Below are positions 30,000 to 37,317 of a DNA stretch of 49,205 nucleotides, one piece after another (position 1 is the stretch's first letter; each line of letters begins with the position of its first letter). Position numbers and translations under genes: made by a program. The stretch covers positions 1 to 49,205 of IMG/VR virus record IMGVR_UViG_3300032213_002257. The stretch is one strand, 5' to 3'. The stretch comes from a virus. The notes beneath the pieces were generated by a model, which was given only the letters and a program-made list of their open reading frames with translations, ran no database searches and was not told the origin of the DNA.

Positions 30000-31107
30000 A
30001 CCACAATTCATTGAACGCAACGTTGAGGCCATTGTGGCCGATATGATTGCCTACTACGAGCAGCAAACTGGCAAGACATTGCAGCCAGCGCAGCCTGAGA
30101 GGCTGCTGATAAACACGTTTGCATACCGCGAGGGTTTGGTGCGCCAAGCCATCCAAGATGCGGCTGTGCAGAACCTGGTCGAATTCAGCTCCGCACCCGT
30201 GCTCGAGTACCTCGGGCAGCTTGTTGGCGTGTCACGCCTTGGGGCAACTGCCTCAAGCTGCACACTGCGGTTCTCGATTTCAAACGGCCCTGCGGCGCAG
30301 ACAATGCCTGCGGGAATCCGTGTTGCATCCAACGACGGGCAGGTGGTTTTCCAAACCCTTGAATCAACCAACATCGCACCCAACCAAACCACACCCGTGG
30401 ACTTGGTTGCTGTCTGCTTGACACCGGGCGCACTCGGCAACGGCTACATTGCCAACAGCATCAAGAGCATTCTTGACCCGCTGGGCTATGTGACCGCGGC
30501 CACCAATATCGACACCACTGCAGGTGGTGCGGACCAAGAGAGTGACGACGCACTGCGCGAACGCATCAAGCTCGCACCTGCCTCGTTCTCGAACGCGGGC
30601 AGCATCGGTGCGTACAAGTACCATGCGCGGTCTGCGAGCTCGAGCATCATCGACGTGGCTATCACCAGCCCGACGCCAGGCACGGTGAACATTTATCCGC
30701 TTGTTGCGGGTGGTGTCACAACACCCACCCCGATTCTTGATGCGGTGTCTGCTGCTTGCAATGAGGAGAAAGTCCGTCCGCTGACCGACACCGTTGTGGT
30801 GGCGAGCCCAACGTTTGTTACCTACCCCATTGACGTGGAAATCGAGATTTATGCAGGGCAGGACAGCGCGGCCATCACGGCGGCTGTTGAGGACGCGCTG
30901 CAGGCATTTGCAGACATGCGCCTCGGGCAGCTCGGCAAGGACGTGACCGAGAGCCAAGTGCTGGCAATCGCACATATCCCTGGTGTTTATCGCGCGGTGC
31001 TTGCGCAGGCTATAGGAACAAGCGGAATCCTGACTATCACACCCACTCAGGTGGCCAAACTTACAGGCGGAGTTATCGTATCAGTAACAGGCACAGTGAA
31101 TGGCTAA
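29989..31107 (+). CDS. J: Baseplate wedge protein J (P2-like)
   Basis: 372 aa. QPAQPERLLINTFAYREGLVRQAIQDAAVQNLVEFSSAPVLEYLGQLVGVSRL, GGADQESDDALRERIKLAPASFSNAGSIGAYKYHARSAS and IDVAITSPTPGTVNIYPL follow the gpJ/Mu gp47 family order. It forms the main wedge arm with gpI and carries the tail fibres. Overlaps I by 8 bases. Confidence 0.93.
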   Translation: MATEPQFIERNVEAIVADMIAYYEQQTGKTLQPAQPERLLINTFAYREGLVRQAIQDAAVQNLVEFSSAPVLEYLGQLVGVSRLGATASSCTLRFSISNGPAAQTMPAGIRVASNDGQVVFQTLESTNIAPNQTTPVDLVAVCLTPGALGNGYIANSIKSILDPLGYVTAATNIDTTAGGADQESDDALRERIKLAPASFSNAGSIGAYKYHARSASSSIIDVAITSPTPGTVNIYPLVAGGVTTPTPILDAVSAACNEEKVRPLTDTVVVASPTFVTYPIDVEIEIYAGQDSAAITAAVEDALQAFADMRLGQLGKDVTESQVLAIAHIPGVYRAVLAQAIGTSGILTITPTQVAKLTGGVIVSVTGTVNG

Positions 31108-31798
31108 TATCTTAGCATCAGGCATATCGAACCGCGACCACCTCACCGTATTTAATACGCTGGCTGAGGCGCGTTTTGCTGCGGTTGAAATCGAGAAAGT
31201 GCTCATATACGTCATCGACAACGTGGACGTGGATGCACTGGATAGCCTTGCGGCCCAGTTCGACATGCTCGGCTATAACGGGTGGGCATTGGCCACCACG
31301 GAGCAGCAGAAGCGAGACCTGCTCAAAGGCGCAATCGAGCTGCACCGATACAAGGGCACGCCGTATGCAATCAAGCTCGCGCTGAAAAAGCTCGGCTTTC
31401 CCAACTGCCAAATCATCGAGCACATCGGTGACACCTACGATGGTGAGGTGACGTTCAACGGCACCATCCCGTATTCACTCGGCAACTGGGCGACGTTCCG
31501 AATCATCTATGACCTCGGCAACGACAAAGGCATCAGCGCCACACAGACGGCTGAGCTTGCCAAGGTGGTGGACGCATACAAGAACGTGCGCAGCCACCTT
31601 GTGGACATTCAGTGGCGCGCAGAGCTCGAGGACGAGCTGACGGCCACCGACACGTTCGAGATGAAAATCATCTTCGCGCAGATGACTGACAAGTTCGTTG
31701 ACGCCATCAACTATAACGGCGTTGCCGACTACAACGGCTCAAACACTCACACTAATTACCTAGATCCCCTCGAAGTTACCGAGATAACGGCTCCATAA
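31100..31798 (+). CDS. I: Baseplate/tail protein I (P2-like)
   Basis: 232 aa. PNCQIIEHIGDTYDGEVTFNGTIPYSLGNWATFRIIYDLG and KDLLKGAIELHRYKGTPYAIKLALKKLGF match gpI, which bridges wedge gpJ to the tail fibre. The C-terminal 30 residues are Asn/Thr-rich (NYNGVADYNGSNTHTNYLDP) and may be the fibre-binding tail. Confidence 0.9.
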   Translation: MANILASGISNRDHLTVFNTLAEARFAAVEIEKVLIYVIDNVDVDALDSLAAQFDMLGYNGWALATTEQQKRDLLKGAIELHRYKGTPYAIKLALKKLGFPNCQIIEHIGDTYDGEVTFNGTIPYSLGNWATFRIIYDLGNDKGISATQTAELAKVVDAYKNVRSHLVDIQWRAELEDELTATDTFEMKIIFAQMTDKFVDAINYNGVADYNGSNTHTNYLDPLEVTEITAP

Positions 31799-31812
31799 TC
31801 GAAAAAAAACAA

Positions 31813-31820
31813 TATCTTTG
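31813..31820 (+). promoter_or_regulatory. TATCTTTG box before the fibre genes
   Basis: Four bases (ACGC) separate it from ATG 31825. It lies in a 26-bp A-rich gap after gene I and has no clear -33 element. Confidence 0.5.
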
Positions 31821-31824
31821 ACGC

Positions 31825-32265
31825 ATGAATCTGTTGGAAAACATAAAACTGAAGGGCCATTTCAGCCTGAAAGTATATGACATCCAAGGCAACCTTGTTG
31901 AGGAATACCACAAGGAAAACTTGGTTGTTACCACTGGCAAAACCGCAATGGCTAGGCTGCTCGGCGGCTCAGTTACAGGGCGCAGTGTAACTCAAATCGG
32001 CTTTGGCGAGAACGGCGCTGCTCCCGTTGTTGGAGACACCGCACTCACCAATAGCTACGTCAAAGGCTTTGACGGCGTTAGCTACCCTGATGCGACCAGC
32101 GTTCTGTTCACGTGGAGCCTTGGCTACGCAGAGGGCAACGGCAAGAACATTCAAGAGTTCGGGCTGCTGTGCGCAAACAACGACCTTTTCGCGCGCAGGA
32201 ACCGCGCAGTGATTGCCAAGACAAGCGACCTGCGCTTTGAAGGCACGTGGAAAATCCAATTCTAA
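31825..32265 (+). CDS. Tail fibre-associated structural protein
   Basis: 146 aa. LKGHFSLKVYDIQGNLVEEYHKENLVVTTGKTAMARLLGG and ITQIGFGENG-like stretches give an all-beta protein of the type found between gpI and fibre genes in Mu/P2-like phages; WSLGYAEGNGKNIQEFGLLCANNDLFARRNRAVIAKTSDLRFEGTWKIQF is its conserved-looking end. Probably a fibre adaptor. Specific role unknown. Confidence 0.65.
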   Translation: MNLLENIKLKGHFSLKVYDIQGNLVEEYHKENLVVTTGKTAMARLLGGSVTGRSVTQIGFGENGAAPVVGDTALTNSYVKGFDGVSYPDATSVLFTWSLGYAEGNGKNIQEFGLLCANNDLFARRNRAVIAKTSDLRFEGTWKIQF

Positions 32266-32271
32266 TCGACA

Positions 32272-33453
32272 ATGGCAAACCTTAGCATAACAGCAATCTG
32301 GGACGCGGACGTATACCGCATTGACCAGAACGACCCCGTCCTTGGTTGGGACGGTACCAACAACAATATCGCCAACCTGCAGGCGCAGGCATTGGCAAAC
32401 CGCACAGCATGGTTGAAGCAGCGCGTTGACCTCGGACCTCGCATCACAGGTGCGCCGACATTCAACGCAAGCACCTCGCTTGCTTCGAACGTATTCACGG
32501 GCCAGCTTATCCGCGCAATTACAACCTCAAACGCGGTTGTGTTGACGCTACCTGCTGCAGCATCCGTGACTGAGAACGGAAACATCCTTGTTTCGAACGA
32601 GTACGGCACTGGCTACAACTGGCTGAGTACGACCAACAACTCTGTTGTTTTGGTTCCAAACGCAGCTGACACGCTTGTCGATATCATGACGGGTCGCAGC
32701 TACAGCAACGGCTCGCCATATCCGTTCCTGTTCGAGCCTGGTTGCATTGTGCACTTGCACAGATTGGGCAACACGAGCTGGGCAGTCTACAAGCTTTACG
32801 AATCTGCGCAGACCCCTCCTGGCATCGTGCTCGCATGGACTGCGAACATTCCACCCGTGGGATGGCTCGAGTGCAACGGTGCAAGCCTTCTGCGTGCGCA
32901 GTACCCCGGCTTGTTCTCTGTAATCGGCACCTCGTTCGGTTCGGCAAGCGGAACCACGTTCAATATTCCTGACCTGCGCGGTGAGTTCATCCGTGGTTGG
33001 GATAACGGACGCGGCATTGACTTGGATTCCACGAGCAAGCTGTGCGCTACCACAAGTGGTAGTACGACCATCACGATGGCCAGCACGTTTGGCATCAAGC
33101 TCGGAATGACCATCACGGGCACAGGTATTCCTGTAGGAACCACAGTTGCGAGCATCACCAACAGCACCACGCTTGTGATGACTGCGAATGCGTCTGCGAC
33201 CAACGCCAAGGTTTACCTGACATTCGCGACCACAAGCCGCGCGTTCGGTCTCTTGCAGGGCAGCGCAATCGAGAGCCACGAACACAGAATTGCAAGGCTT
33301 TCGAACATCGTGAACAGCACGAGCCCAACAACTGCGGCTGTTTCTGACTGGGAAGGCGGCGGCGCGGTGCAGTCCACTGACAACGTGGAGCCTGTTGGTA
33401 GCGTTGAAACACGTCCGCGAAACTTAGCACTTATGTACTGCATCAAGTATTGA
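32272..33453 (+). CDS. Tail fibre with phage tail collar domain
   Basis: 393 aa. An N-terminal half with repeated beta motifs precedes a typical tail collar domain at about 190-245: PPVGWLECNGASLLRAQYPGLFSVIGTSFGSASGTTFNIPDLRGEFIRGWDNGRGID. An inserted segment (about 250-330) with TMTSTFGIKLGM-like Ser/Thr-rich repeats separates it from the standard fibre end VETRPRNLALMYCIKY. Probably the main tail fibre. The ATG of the chaperone overlaps its stop (TGATG). Confidence 0.88.
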   Translation: MANLSITAIWDADVYRIDQNDPVLGWDGTNNNIANLQAQALANRTAWLKQRVDLGPRITGAPTFNASTSLASNVFTGQLIRAITTSNAVVLTLPAAASVTENGNILVSNEYGTGYNWLSTTNNSVVLVPNAADTLVDIMTGRSYSNGSPYPFLFEPGCIVHLHRLGNTSWAVYKLYESAQTPPGIVLAWTANIPPVGWLECNGASLLRAQYPGLFSVIGTSFGSASGTTFNIPDLRGEFIRGWDNGRGIDLDSTSKLCATTSGSTTITMASTFGIKLGMTITGTGIPVGTTVASITNSTTLVMTANASATNAKVYLTFATTSRAFGLLQGSAIESHEHRIARLSNIVNSTSPTTAAVSDWEGGGAVQSTDNVEPVGSVETRPRNLALMYCIKY

Positions 33454-33893
33454 TGGAGCCACTGTTGTCCATACAGGTTCACGGTTACAATCGGGAGACT
33501 GGCGCATATGTCGGAACTGTCACTGCGTGGGAAAACCCTGTTGCTCGCGGCACCTATTTGCTGCCTGCGGACAGTACTCAGATTGAGCCGCCTGCCTTTC
33601 AGGATGGCAAGGTTCGTGTATTCAACGGCACAGCATGGGTATATGAGGACGCACCTGCGTCCAGCAGTAGCGGTGCGTCTGAGACACCGGAGCAGATGGC
33701 CTACACGCTGAGGCAGCTCCGGAATAGTCTGCTGGCCGTTACTGACTACACACAGCTGCAGGACGTGCCGATTAGCTCGTCACTGCGTGCTGAGTTCTAC
33801 AATTATCGAGTTCAACTCCGCAACCTGCCACAACAGCCAGGCTGGCCTACGAATGTAGTGTGGCCGGTTGCGCCAACATATCAAAAGTCATGA
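33453..33893 (+). CDS. Tail fibre assembly chaperone-like protein
   Basis: 146 aa from ATG 33453 overlapping the fibre stop. The C-terminal third, RQLRNSLLAVTDYTQLQDVPISSSLRAEFYNYRVQLRNLPQQPGWPTNVVWP, is the phage tail assembly chaperone motif (R-x-x-R-N-x-L-L-x-x-x-D and W/YRxxLR-x-LPxQ-P). The N-terminal part (TAWENPVARGTYLLPADSTQIEPP) binds the fibre tip in related systems. It likely folds or trimerises the fibre at 32272. Confidence 0.83.
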   Translation: MEPLLSIQVHGYNRETGAYVGTVTAWENPVARGTYLLPADSTQIEPPAFQDGKVRVFNGTAWVYEDAPASSSSGASETPEQMAYTLRQLRNSLLAVTDYTQLQDVPISSSLRAEFYNYRVQLRNLPQQPGWPTNVVWPVAPTYQKS

Positions 33894-34384
33894 TAGACAA
33901 AATTTCACTACAAAGAATTGAGCTGATGCACCCCAAGTTGGTGGGCGAGCTCAAACAGATTTACACCGAGATTTGCGAGGCCTTGAAAGGGCGCGCAATC
34001 TGCAGGCTTGCTTACACCCTTCGCACGAATGCGGAGCAGGACGCGCTTTATGCCATTGGCAGGTCCAAGCCTGGCAAGGTTGTTACCAACGCCAAGGGCG
34101 GGCAGTCATACCACAACTATGGGCTGGCTGTTGACATCGTGCTCCTGAAAGACACCAACGGCGATGGCACTTTCGAGACTGCGAGCTGGGAAACCAACGT
34201 GGATTTTGATGGTGACGGCGTGGCCGATTGGGTTGAGGTGGTGCGCATCTTCAAAGAGTTCGGATGGGAGTGGGGCGGTGACTGGAAGTTCAGTGACAAG
34301 CCGCATTTTCAAAAGACACTGGGCAAGAGCATTCGCGAGCTGCAGGTGATGGCCAAGGATGAAAAAGGTTATCCGAAATTTTGA
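33890..34384 (+). CDS. Endolysin, M15 family L-Ala-D-Glu peptidase type
   Basis: 164 aa; ATG 33890 overlaps the previous TGA (ATGA). Zinc ligands: His75 and Asp82 in SYHNYGLAVDIV, and His139 in DKPHFQ. Between them are two Asp/Asn-rich loops, DTNGDG (88-93) and DFDGDGVADW (105-114), resembling the calcium-binding regulatory loop of the T5 endopeptidase. It cleaves the peptide part of the cell wall. No signal sequence, so release depends on the holin at 2420. Confidence 0.88.
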   Translation: MIDKISLQRIELMHPKLVGELKQIYTEICEALKGRAICRLAYTLRTNAEQDALYAIGRSKPGKVVTNAKGGQSYHNYGLAVDIVLLKDTNGDGTFETASWETNVDFDGDGVADWVEVVRIFKEFGWEWGGDWKFSDKPHFQKTLGKSIRELQVMAKDEKGYPKF

Positions 34385-34410
34385 TTTGTCAGTTGCGTGA
34401 TTTATACTTG
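34380..34410 (+). promoter_or_regulatory. Promoter of the structured RNA
   Basis: TTTG 34380-34383 (overlapping the endolysin stop), 19-bp spacer, TATACTTG 34403-34410. TTATACTTGCGCA here (34402-34414) is repeated at 34722-34734 in the next promoter. Confidence 0.75.
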
Positions 34411-34415
34411 CGCAT

Positions 34416-34705
34416 TCGTTCTGAAAAACCCCCGAAAGGGGGCTGGCATGATTCCAGACGTGGAAGCAGGCACAAGCACTGAGGCTTTGGATTAGCTACC
34501 CAAGGGCGATGTGTGTAACCGAAAGGTCAGCCCCCGCATATGATTGTTCTTTGCCCATGAGATAGCTACGGAAGGCAGAGGAATAGGCGCAGGCCGAAAC
34601 CTGCACATTAAAATGATTACGCGGTACGTGGCAGGCGGTACGCTGCAAGCGAAGTGAGTTCACTCGAACAAGATTTTGAAGGCATCGGATTCGATGCCTT
34701 TTGTT
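34416..34705 (+). ncRNA. Predicted structured non-coding RNA, about 290 nt
   Basis: Bounded by a well-formed promoter (34380-34410) and a perfect terminator hairpin (34681-34698 plus T run), with no credible ORF. Helices: CCCCC-GAAA-GGGGG (34429-34442); an alternative, longer pairing of 34438-34447 with 34526-34535 (10 bp, one wobble) that competes with it; ACC-GAAA-GGT (34518-34527); GCAGG/CCTGC (34589-34604); a bulged GCAG...CTGC stem around 34632-34647; and CGA-GTGA/TCAC-TCG near 34650-34666. It does not match tmRNA, RNase P, 6S or group I intron hallmarks I know. It also lies in the 3' UTR of the late operon. Confidence 0.6.
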
Positions 34706-34710
34706 TTTTC
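34681..34710 (+). terminator. Rho-independent terminator of the structured RNA and late operon
   Basis: GGCATCG (34681-34687), loop GATT, CGATGCC (34692-34698), then TTTTGTTTTTT. It is the first clear terminator after the long structural region. Confidence 0.92.
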
Positions 34711-34730
34711 AGTTTTTGTCATTATACTTG
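34700..34730 (+). promoter_or_regulatory. Promoter of the 34763-35618 genes
   Basis: TTTG 34700-34703, inside the T run of the terminator, 19-bp spacer, TATACTTG 34723-34730. Leader of about 27 nt to the CAACAACAGT-ATG start at 34763. Confidence 0.75.
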
Positions 34731-34762
34731 CGCACTTTAGTACCAATCAAAACAACAACAGT

Positions 34763-35005
34763 ATGTCAGAAACACAATCAACCTACAGCGGCCCAGCACA
34801 TCCGGGCTTTCTGTTTGTGCTGGGGGATTCCGTGCGAATTTCCTGCAGCCAAGAGGCGGGTCAAATCGTTGGCCGTGCTCAGTACTTAAACGCCGAAAAC
34901 CAGTACCTAATCCGCTATAAGAAAGCGAACGGCGAAGCCGTCGAGAGATGGTGGGGTGAGAGTGCCCTCGAGCTGAACCAAGACAACGCGGGAGGTGAAT
35001 CGTGA
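34763..35005 (+). CDS. Small hypothetical protein
   Basis: 80 aa from ATG 34763, behind ACAACAACAGT; the longer frame crosses the terminator and promoter and is rejected. GPAHPGFLFVLGDSVRISCSQEAGQIVGRAQYLNAENQYLIRYKKANGEAVERWWGESALE looks like a small SH3-like beta barrel of a type common in phages (often with D-x-V-x-I and Y-x-V-x-x). It ends NAGGES, as does the next gene. Function unknown. Confidence 0.7.
   Translation: MSETQSTYSGPAHPGFLFVLGDSVRISCSQEAGQIVGRAQYLNAENQYLIRYKKANGEAVERWWGESALELNQDNAGGES
34984..35005 (+). repeat. 22-bp gene-junction repeat, copy 1
   Basis: Identical to 35238-35259. Each copy encodes the end NAGGES of one gene, contains GGGAGG as a ribosome-binding site and ends in the GTGA stop/start overlap. 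A duplicated translation-coupling module. Confidence 0.85.
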
Positions 35006-35259
35006 AATTTGCAAGAATAATCGAGCTACCTGACGGCAGGCAAATGCTGCTTGAAAAGGACTTTGATGACGACGACGAGGCACCATTTAAGGTACGAATA
35101 GCTTCGCAGCTTGAAGGTGGTAAGGCGTCAATTGCTTTGGGGTATGTTACTGAAGTTGGCAGAGACAAGTACTTTGAGGATTTCAGCATCGACAACGCCA
35201 AAAGTATGATTGAGAAATTTGACGGGCTTTTCCTTAGCAACGCGGGAGGTGAATCGTGA
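35002..35259 (+). CDS. Small acidic hypothetical protein
   Basis: 85 aa from GTG 35002 (GTGA overlap; GGGAGG 10 bases upstream). KFARIIELPDGRQMLLEKDFDDDDEAPFKVRIAS: a run of five Asp near residue 23, followed by a beta/helix region SKYFEDFSIDNAKSMIEKF-like end. No family recognised. It is coupled to the next gene through the second copy of the 22-bp repeat. Confidence 0.7.
   Translation: MKFARIIELPDGRQMLLEKDFDDDDEAPFKVRIASQLEGGKASIALGYVTEVGRDKYFEDFSIDNAKSMIEKFDGLFLSNAGGES
35238..35259 (+). repeat. 22-bp gene-junction repeat, copy 2
   Basis: Second copy of 34984-35005, again at the end of one gene and the GTG start of the next. Confidence 0.85.
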
Positions 35260-35618
35260 TGGGCGGTGCAGGAAAAGTGGGCAGAATAGCCGCGCTTATG
35301 GCAATGGCCCACTCGATGAATGGTGGTTTGATGGCTGCCCAGACGGAAGTCCGCAAGCAAACCACTGAGGACTTAATGGGTCCGCGAAAGGTACACGCTA
35401 CCAAGCGGAACACTACCCGCAACAAAATGAAACGCGGCGGCCATACCTTCATTTTTGGGCACCCGAATGAATACAAGGAGCCGAAAGTGAGGCGTGTTTT
35501 CGCGAGCAACTCATTTATCTATGGCGGTGTGATTAAGAAGCTCCGCAGCGTGTTGTTCGGGCGCAAGAAAGCCAAAGCCGCAAGGGCCGCCCGCAAGGTC
35601 AGCAGGCCGACATATTAG
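35256..35618 (+). CDS. Small basic hypothetical protein
   Basis: 120 aa from GTG 35256 (or ATG 35259). Met/Ala/Gly-rich N-terminus (GRIAALMAMAHSMNGGLMAAQT), then a strongly basic region: RKVHATKRNTTRNKMKRGGHTF and KKLRSVLFGRKKAKAARAARKVSR. The charge suggests nucleic-acid or membrane-surface binding. No family recognised. Terminator follows at 35671. Confidence 0.65.
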   Translation: MMGGAGKVGRIAALMAMAHSMNGGLMAAQTEVRKQTTEDLMGPRKVHATKRNTTRNKMKRGGHTFIFGHPNEYKEPKVRRVFASNSFIYGGVIKKLRSVLFGRKKAKAARAARKVSRPTY

Positions 35619-35670
35619 AACACAGGGGCCGACATCAATAAGAGCCCAAAAGTGAATAGCAAATTTGCAG

Positions 35671-35704
35671 AGCCCGACATACCTTCACTGTCGGGCTTTT
35701 TTTA
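35671..35704 (+). terminator. Rho-independent terminator after 35256-35618
   Basis: AGCCCGACA (35671-35679) pairs with TGTCGGGCT (35689-35697), loop TACCTTCAC, followed by a run of T. Transcription box TATATTTG begins directly after it. Confidence 0.92.
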
Positions 35705-35790
35705 TATATTTGCATCCACCGCAATCATAAATACAGCCCTTTGGGCATCAAACATGTAAAAGGCCTCGGAAATCCGAGGCCTTTTTTTTC
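35705..35790 (+). ncRNA. Candidate small RNA between two terminators
   Basis: TATATTTG at 35705-35712 lies right after one terminator and about 50 bases before the next (AGGCCTCGG 35761-35769 / CCGAGGCCT 35774-35782, AAAT loop, eight T). It would give a transcript of about 70 nt without coding potential. The -33 box is weak, so expression is uncertain. Confidence 0.4.
35757..35790. terminator. Terminator, probably bidirectional (small RNA + / integrase -)
   Basis: 9-bp GC-rich stem, AAAT loop, eight T on the plus side and AAAA before it, which gives UUUU for minus-strand transcripts. The integrase (minus) stops at 35875, so it may end here. Confidence 0.85.
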
Positions 35791-35791
35791 T

Positions 35792-35876
35792 TACCTTTGC
35801 TCACCCTTTCTCGACAGGGGTCCGAATCGACTTTCAGCCAGGCTGGATTTTATGGGGGCCAGGCCCCCTTTTTTTT
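35792..35876 (+). other. Second promoter-terminator unit, uncertain small transcript
   Basis: TACCTTTG at 35792-35799 matches TAnnTTTG, and GGGGG-CCAGG-CCCCC (35854-35868) followed by eight T ends the unit. About 70 nt, no ORF. The unit touches the integrase stop, so it could instead be part of the attachment region. Confidence 0.4.
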
Positions 35877-37047
35877 ATCCCAACAACCAGAGTTCCCACC
35901 TCTCCAACGCAGCGCGCTTCTCGGGCAGGTAGTCATAGCGGTCATAGTGCTTGCTGCTCACATCACCGCTGCTGTGGTTCTGAATAAGGTCGCGGTCCAC
36001 CTTCGACACACCCGCAAACCCTGACAGCGTTTTCCACGTCCGCCGCAGGTCGCGAGGCGTGAAGTGCTCCGCACCCGTCTGCCTGCAGTAATTGCGCACC
36101 ACGTCACGCAGCGTGCTGTCTTGAACAGGCAGCACCGAATCTCCTGCCCTCGGGAAATACAAACCCACACCGCACCCCTTGCACCACGTGAGCAGCCTCA
36201 GCATGCGAGGCGTTGCCGCAATCACATGGGCGTTGCCTGTCTTGGTCACGGGCCACTCGATGGCACGGGCATCGTAATTGACCATGCTCCGATCTAGTCT
36301 GAGAATCTCCTCGACCCGCTGACCCGTCAGAATGAGCAGCTGCAGGGCGACATAGTTGCGCGGGTCGGTGTTTCGGTTGTCGTGTCGCGTTCCGCCGTTC
36401 CTGAGCCATGACCAGAAGGCGAGCAGCTCGGCTCGTTCGAGCCACCTCTCGCCCACTTTCTTGGGTTCGGTGGGTATGTGGGCGGCTGGATTGGTTTGGA
36501 TGGCGTAGCGGGCTGCTCCTGCAGTCCTGTAATCATTCTGCGCTTTGATGGCCCACCCGTAGGCAGCGCGCATTGCACCGCGCATGTGGTCCGCCATGCT
36601 CGCCTTGCCTGCTGCGTACACAGGGCGCAGCACCTCAACAATGTCCGCGGTCGTGACCTGGTTGGCTTGCTTGGCCGTTCCGATGACCTCGGCCATACGT
36701 TCCAAGGTGCGGCGAATCTCAGGTGCGCTGCGCTTGCCCTGTGCCTCGAGGTGCGCGGTGTAGTCCTCAATCAATGTCGCGAGGCTCGCAGCTTTGGCAG
36801 GCTTGTCGAACGAGGCGGATTTGAAAGCCTCTCGAGCTTGCGCAAGTGACAGCTCAGGGAACGTGCCCAGCTTCACCATGCGCTTGCGGCCCTGCTGCCA
36901 TGTGGAGGCGTACCACTCAGGATGCACACCCGAACGCAGGCACAGCAGCAATCTGCCTGACCCACGTTTGCCGCCGTCTGTCAATTGTTTGTTACCGCCA
37001 GCACGGAGAGCTGCGCGGATGGATGCGTCTGAAAGCATGTTTGCCAC
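35875..37047 (-). CDS. int: Tyrosine-recombinase integrase
   Basis: Minus strand, 390 aa from GTG 37047; ATG 37038 (MLSDASIR) is an alternative. An N-terminal arm-binding domain with WYASTWQQGRKRMVKLGTFPELSLAQAREA, a core-binding domain (about 90-190) and the catalytic domain follow: Arg244 (LTGQRVEE), Lys269 (TKTGNAH), Arg335 in TPRDLRRTW, His358 in QNHSSG and Tyr368 (KHYDRYDY). The usual His of HxxR is Arg332, as seen in many P4-type integrases. It inserts the phage into the host chromosome. It has no obvious promoter in the 37048-37317 gap. Confidence 0.93.
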   Translation of the reverse strand: MANMLSDASIRAALRAGGNKQLTDGGKRGSGRLLLCLRSGVHPEWYASTWQQGRKRMVKLGTFPELSLAQAREAFKSASFDKPAKAASLATLIEDYTAHLEAQGKRSAPEIRRTLERMAEVIGTAKQANQVTTADIVEVLRPVYAAGKASMADHMRGAMRAAYGWAIKAQNDYRTAGAARYAIQTNPAAHIPTEPKKVGERWLERAELLAFWSWLRNGGTRHDNRNTDPRNYVALQLLILTGQRVEEILRLDRSMVNYDARAIEWPVTKTGNAHVIAATPRMLRLLTWCKGCGVGLYFPRAGDSVLPVQDSTLRDVVRNYCRQTGAEHFTPRDLRRTWKTLSGFAGVSKVDRDLIQNHSSGDVSSKHYDRYDYLPEKRAALERWELWLLG

Positions 37048-37317
37048 CGGTATCTGCTGGCGGTATCGGGTTCACTTGACCCGCCAGAAGGTTGCCACGG
37101 TTAGCCCTCGGATGCGCCAATCATTGAATGATTCCAGCGCCTTGACCGTGAACTCACGTGAAGTCCGGTGATGTTAGATTTTGGTAGCGGACCATGCAAG
37201 CGATTTTTTAACGTGTTGAAATTACGCGCTTTTTTCGACCTGTTGCCTGCAATGCTGGCGGTTGTGTCGATGGTATCGACAAAAGAAAAACCCCGGAGGT
37301 TGTCCGGGGTTCGATTC
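37048..37317. other. Non-coding region between integrase and HTH gene (attP candidate area)
   Basis: No convincing gene. Contains a perfect palindrome AATCATT-G-AATGATT (37119-37133), AT-rich stretches at 37201-37236, and an inverted repeat TGTCGAT-GGT-ATCGACA (37265-37281), then the minus-strand terminator at 37286-37309. These are plausible integrase arm or regulator sites. The crossover core cannot be named without a host junction. Confidence 0.5.
37286..37309 (-). terminator. Terminator of the recE-recT-HTH operon (minus strand)
   Basis: On the minus strand, CCCCGGA pairs with TCCGGGG (plus positions 37291-37297 and 37303-37309) and is followed by five T (plus AAAAA 37286-37290). Confidence 0.9.

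Noticed and set aside
34416-34680. tmRNA or RNase P RNA in the non-coding region
   Set aside because: The GGGGGCTG start resembles tmRNA, but no tag ORF, no TTCGA T arm and no RNase P core are found.
35815-35850. tRNA-like T arm (GGTCCGAATC) near the integrase
   Set aside because: Stem complementarity fails and no CCA-type end fits; too weak to call an attachment core.
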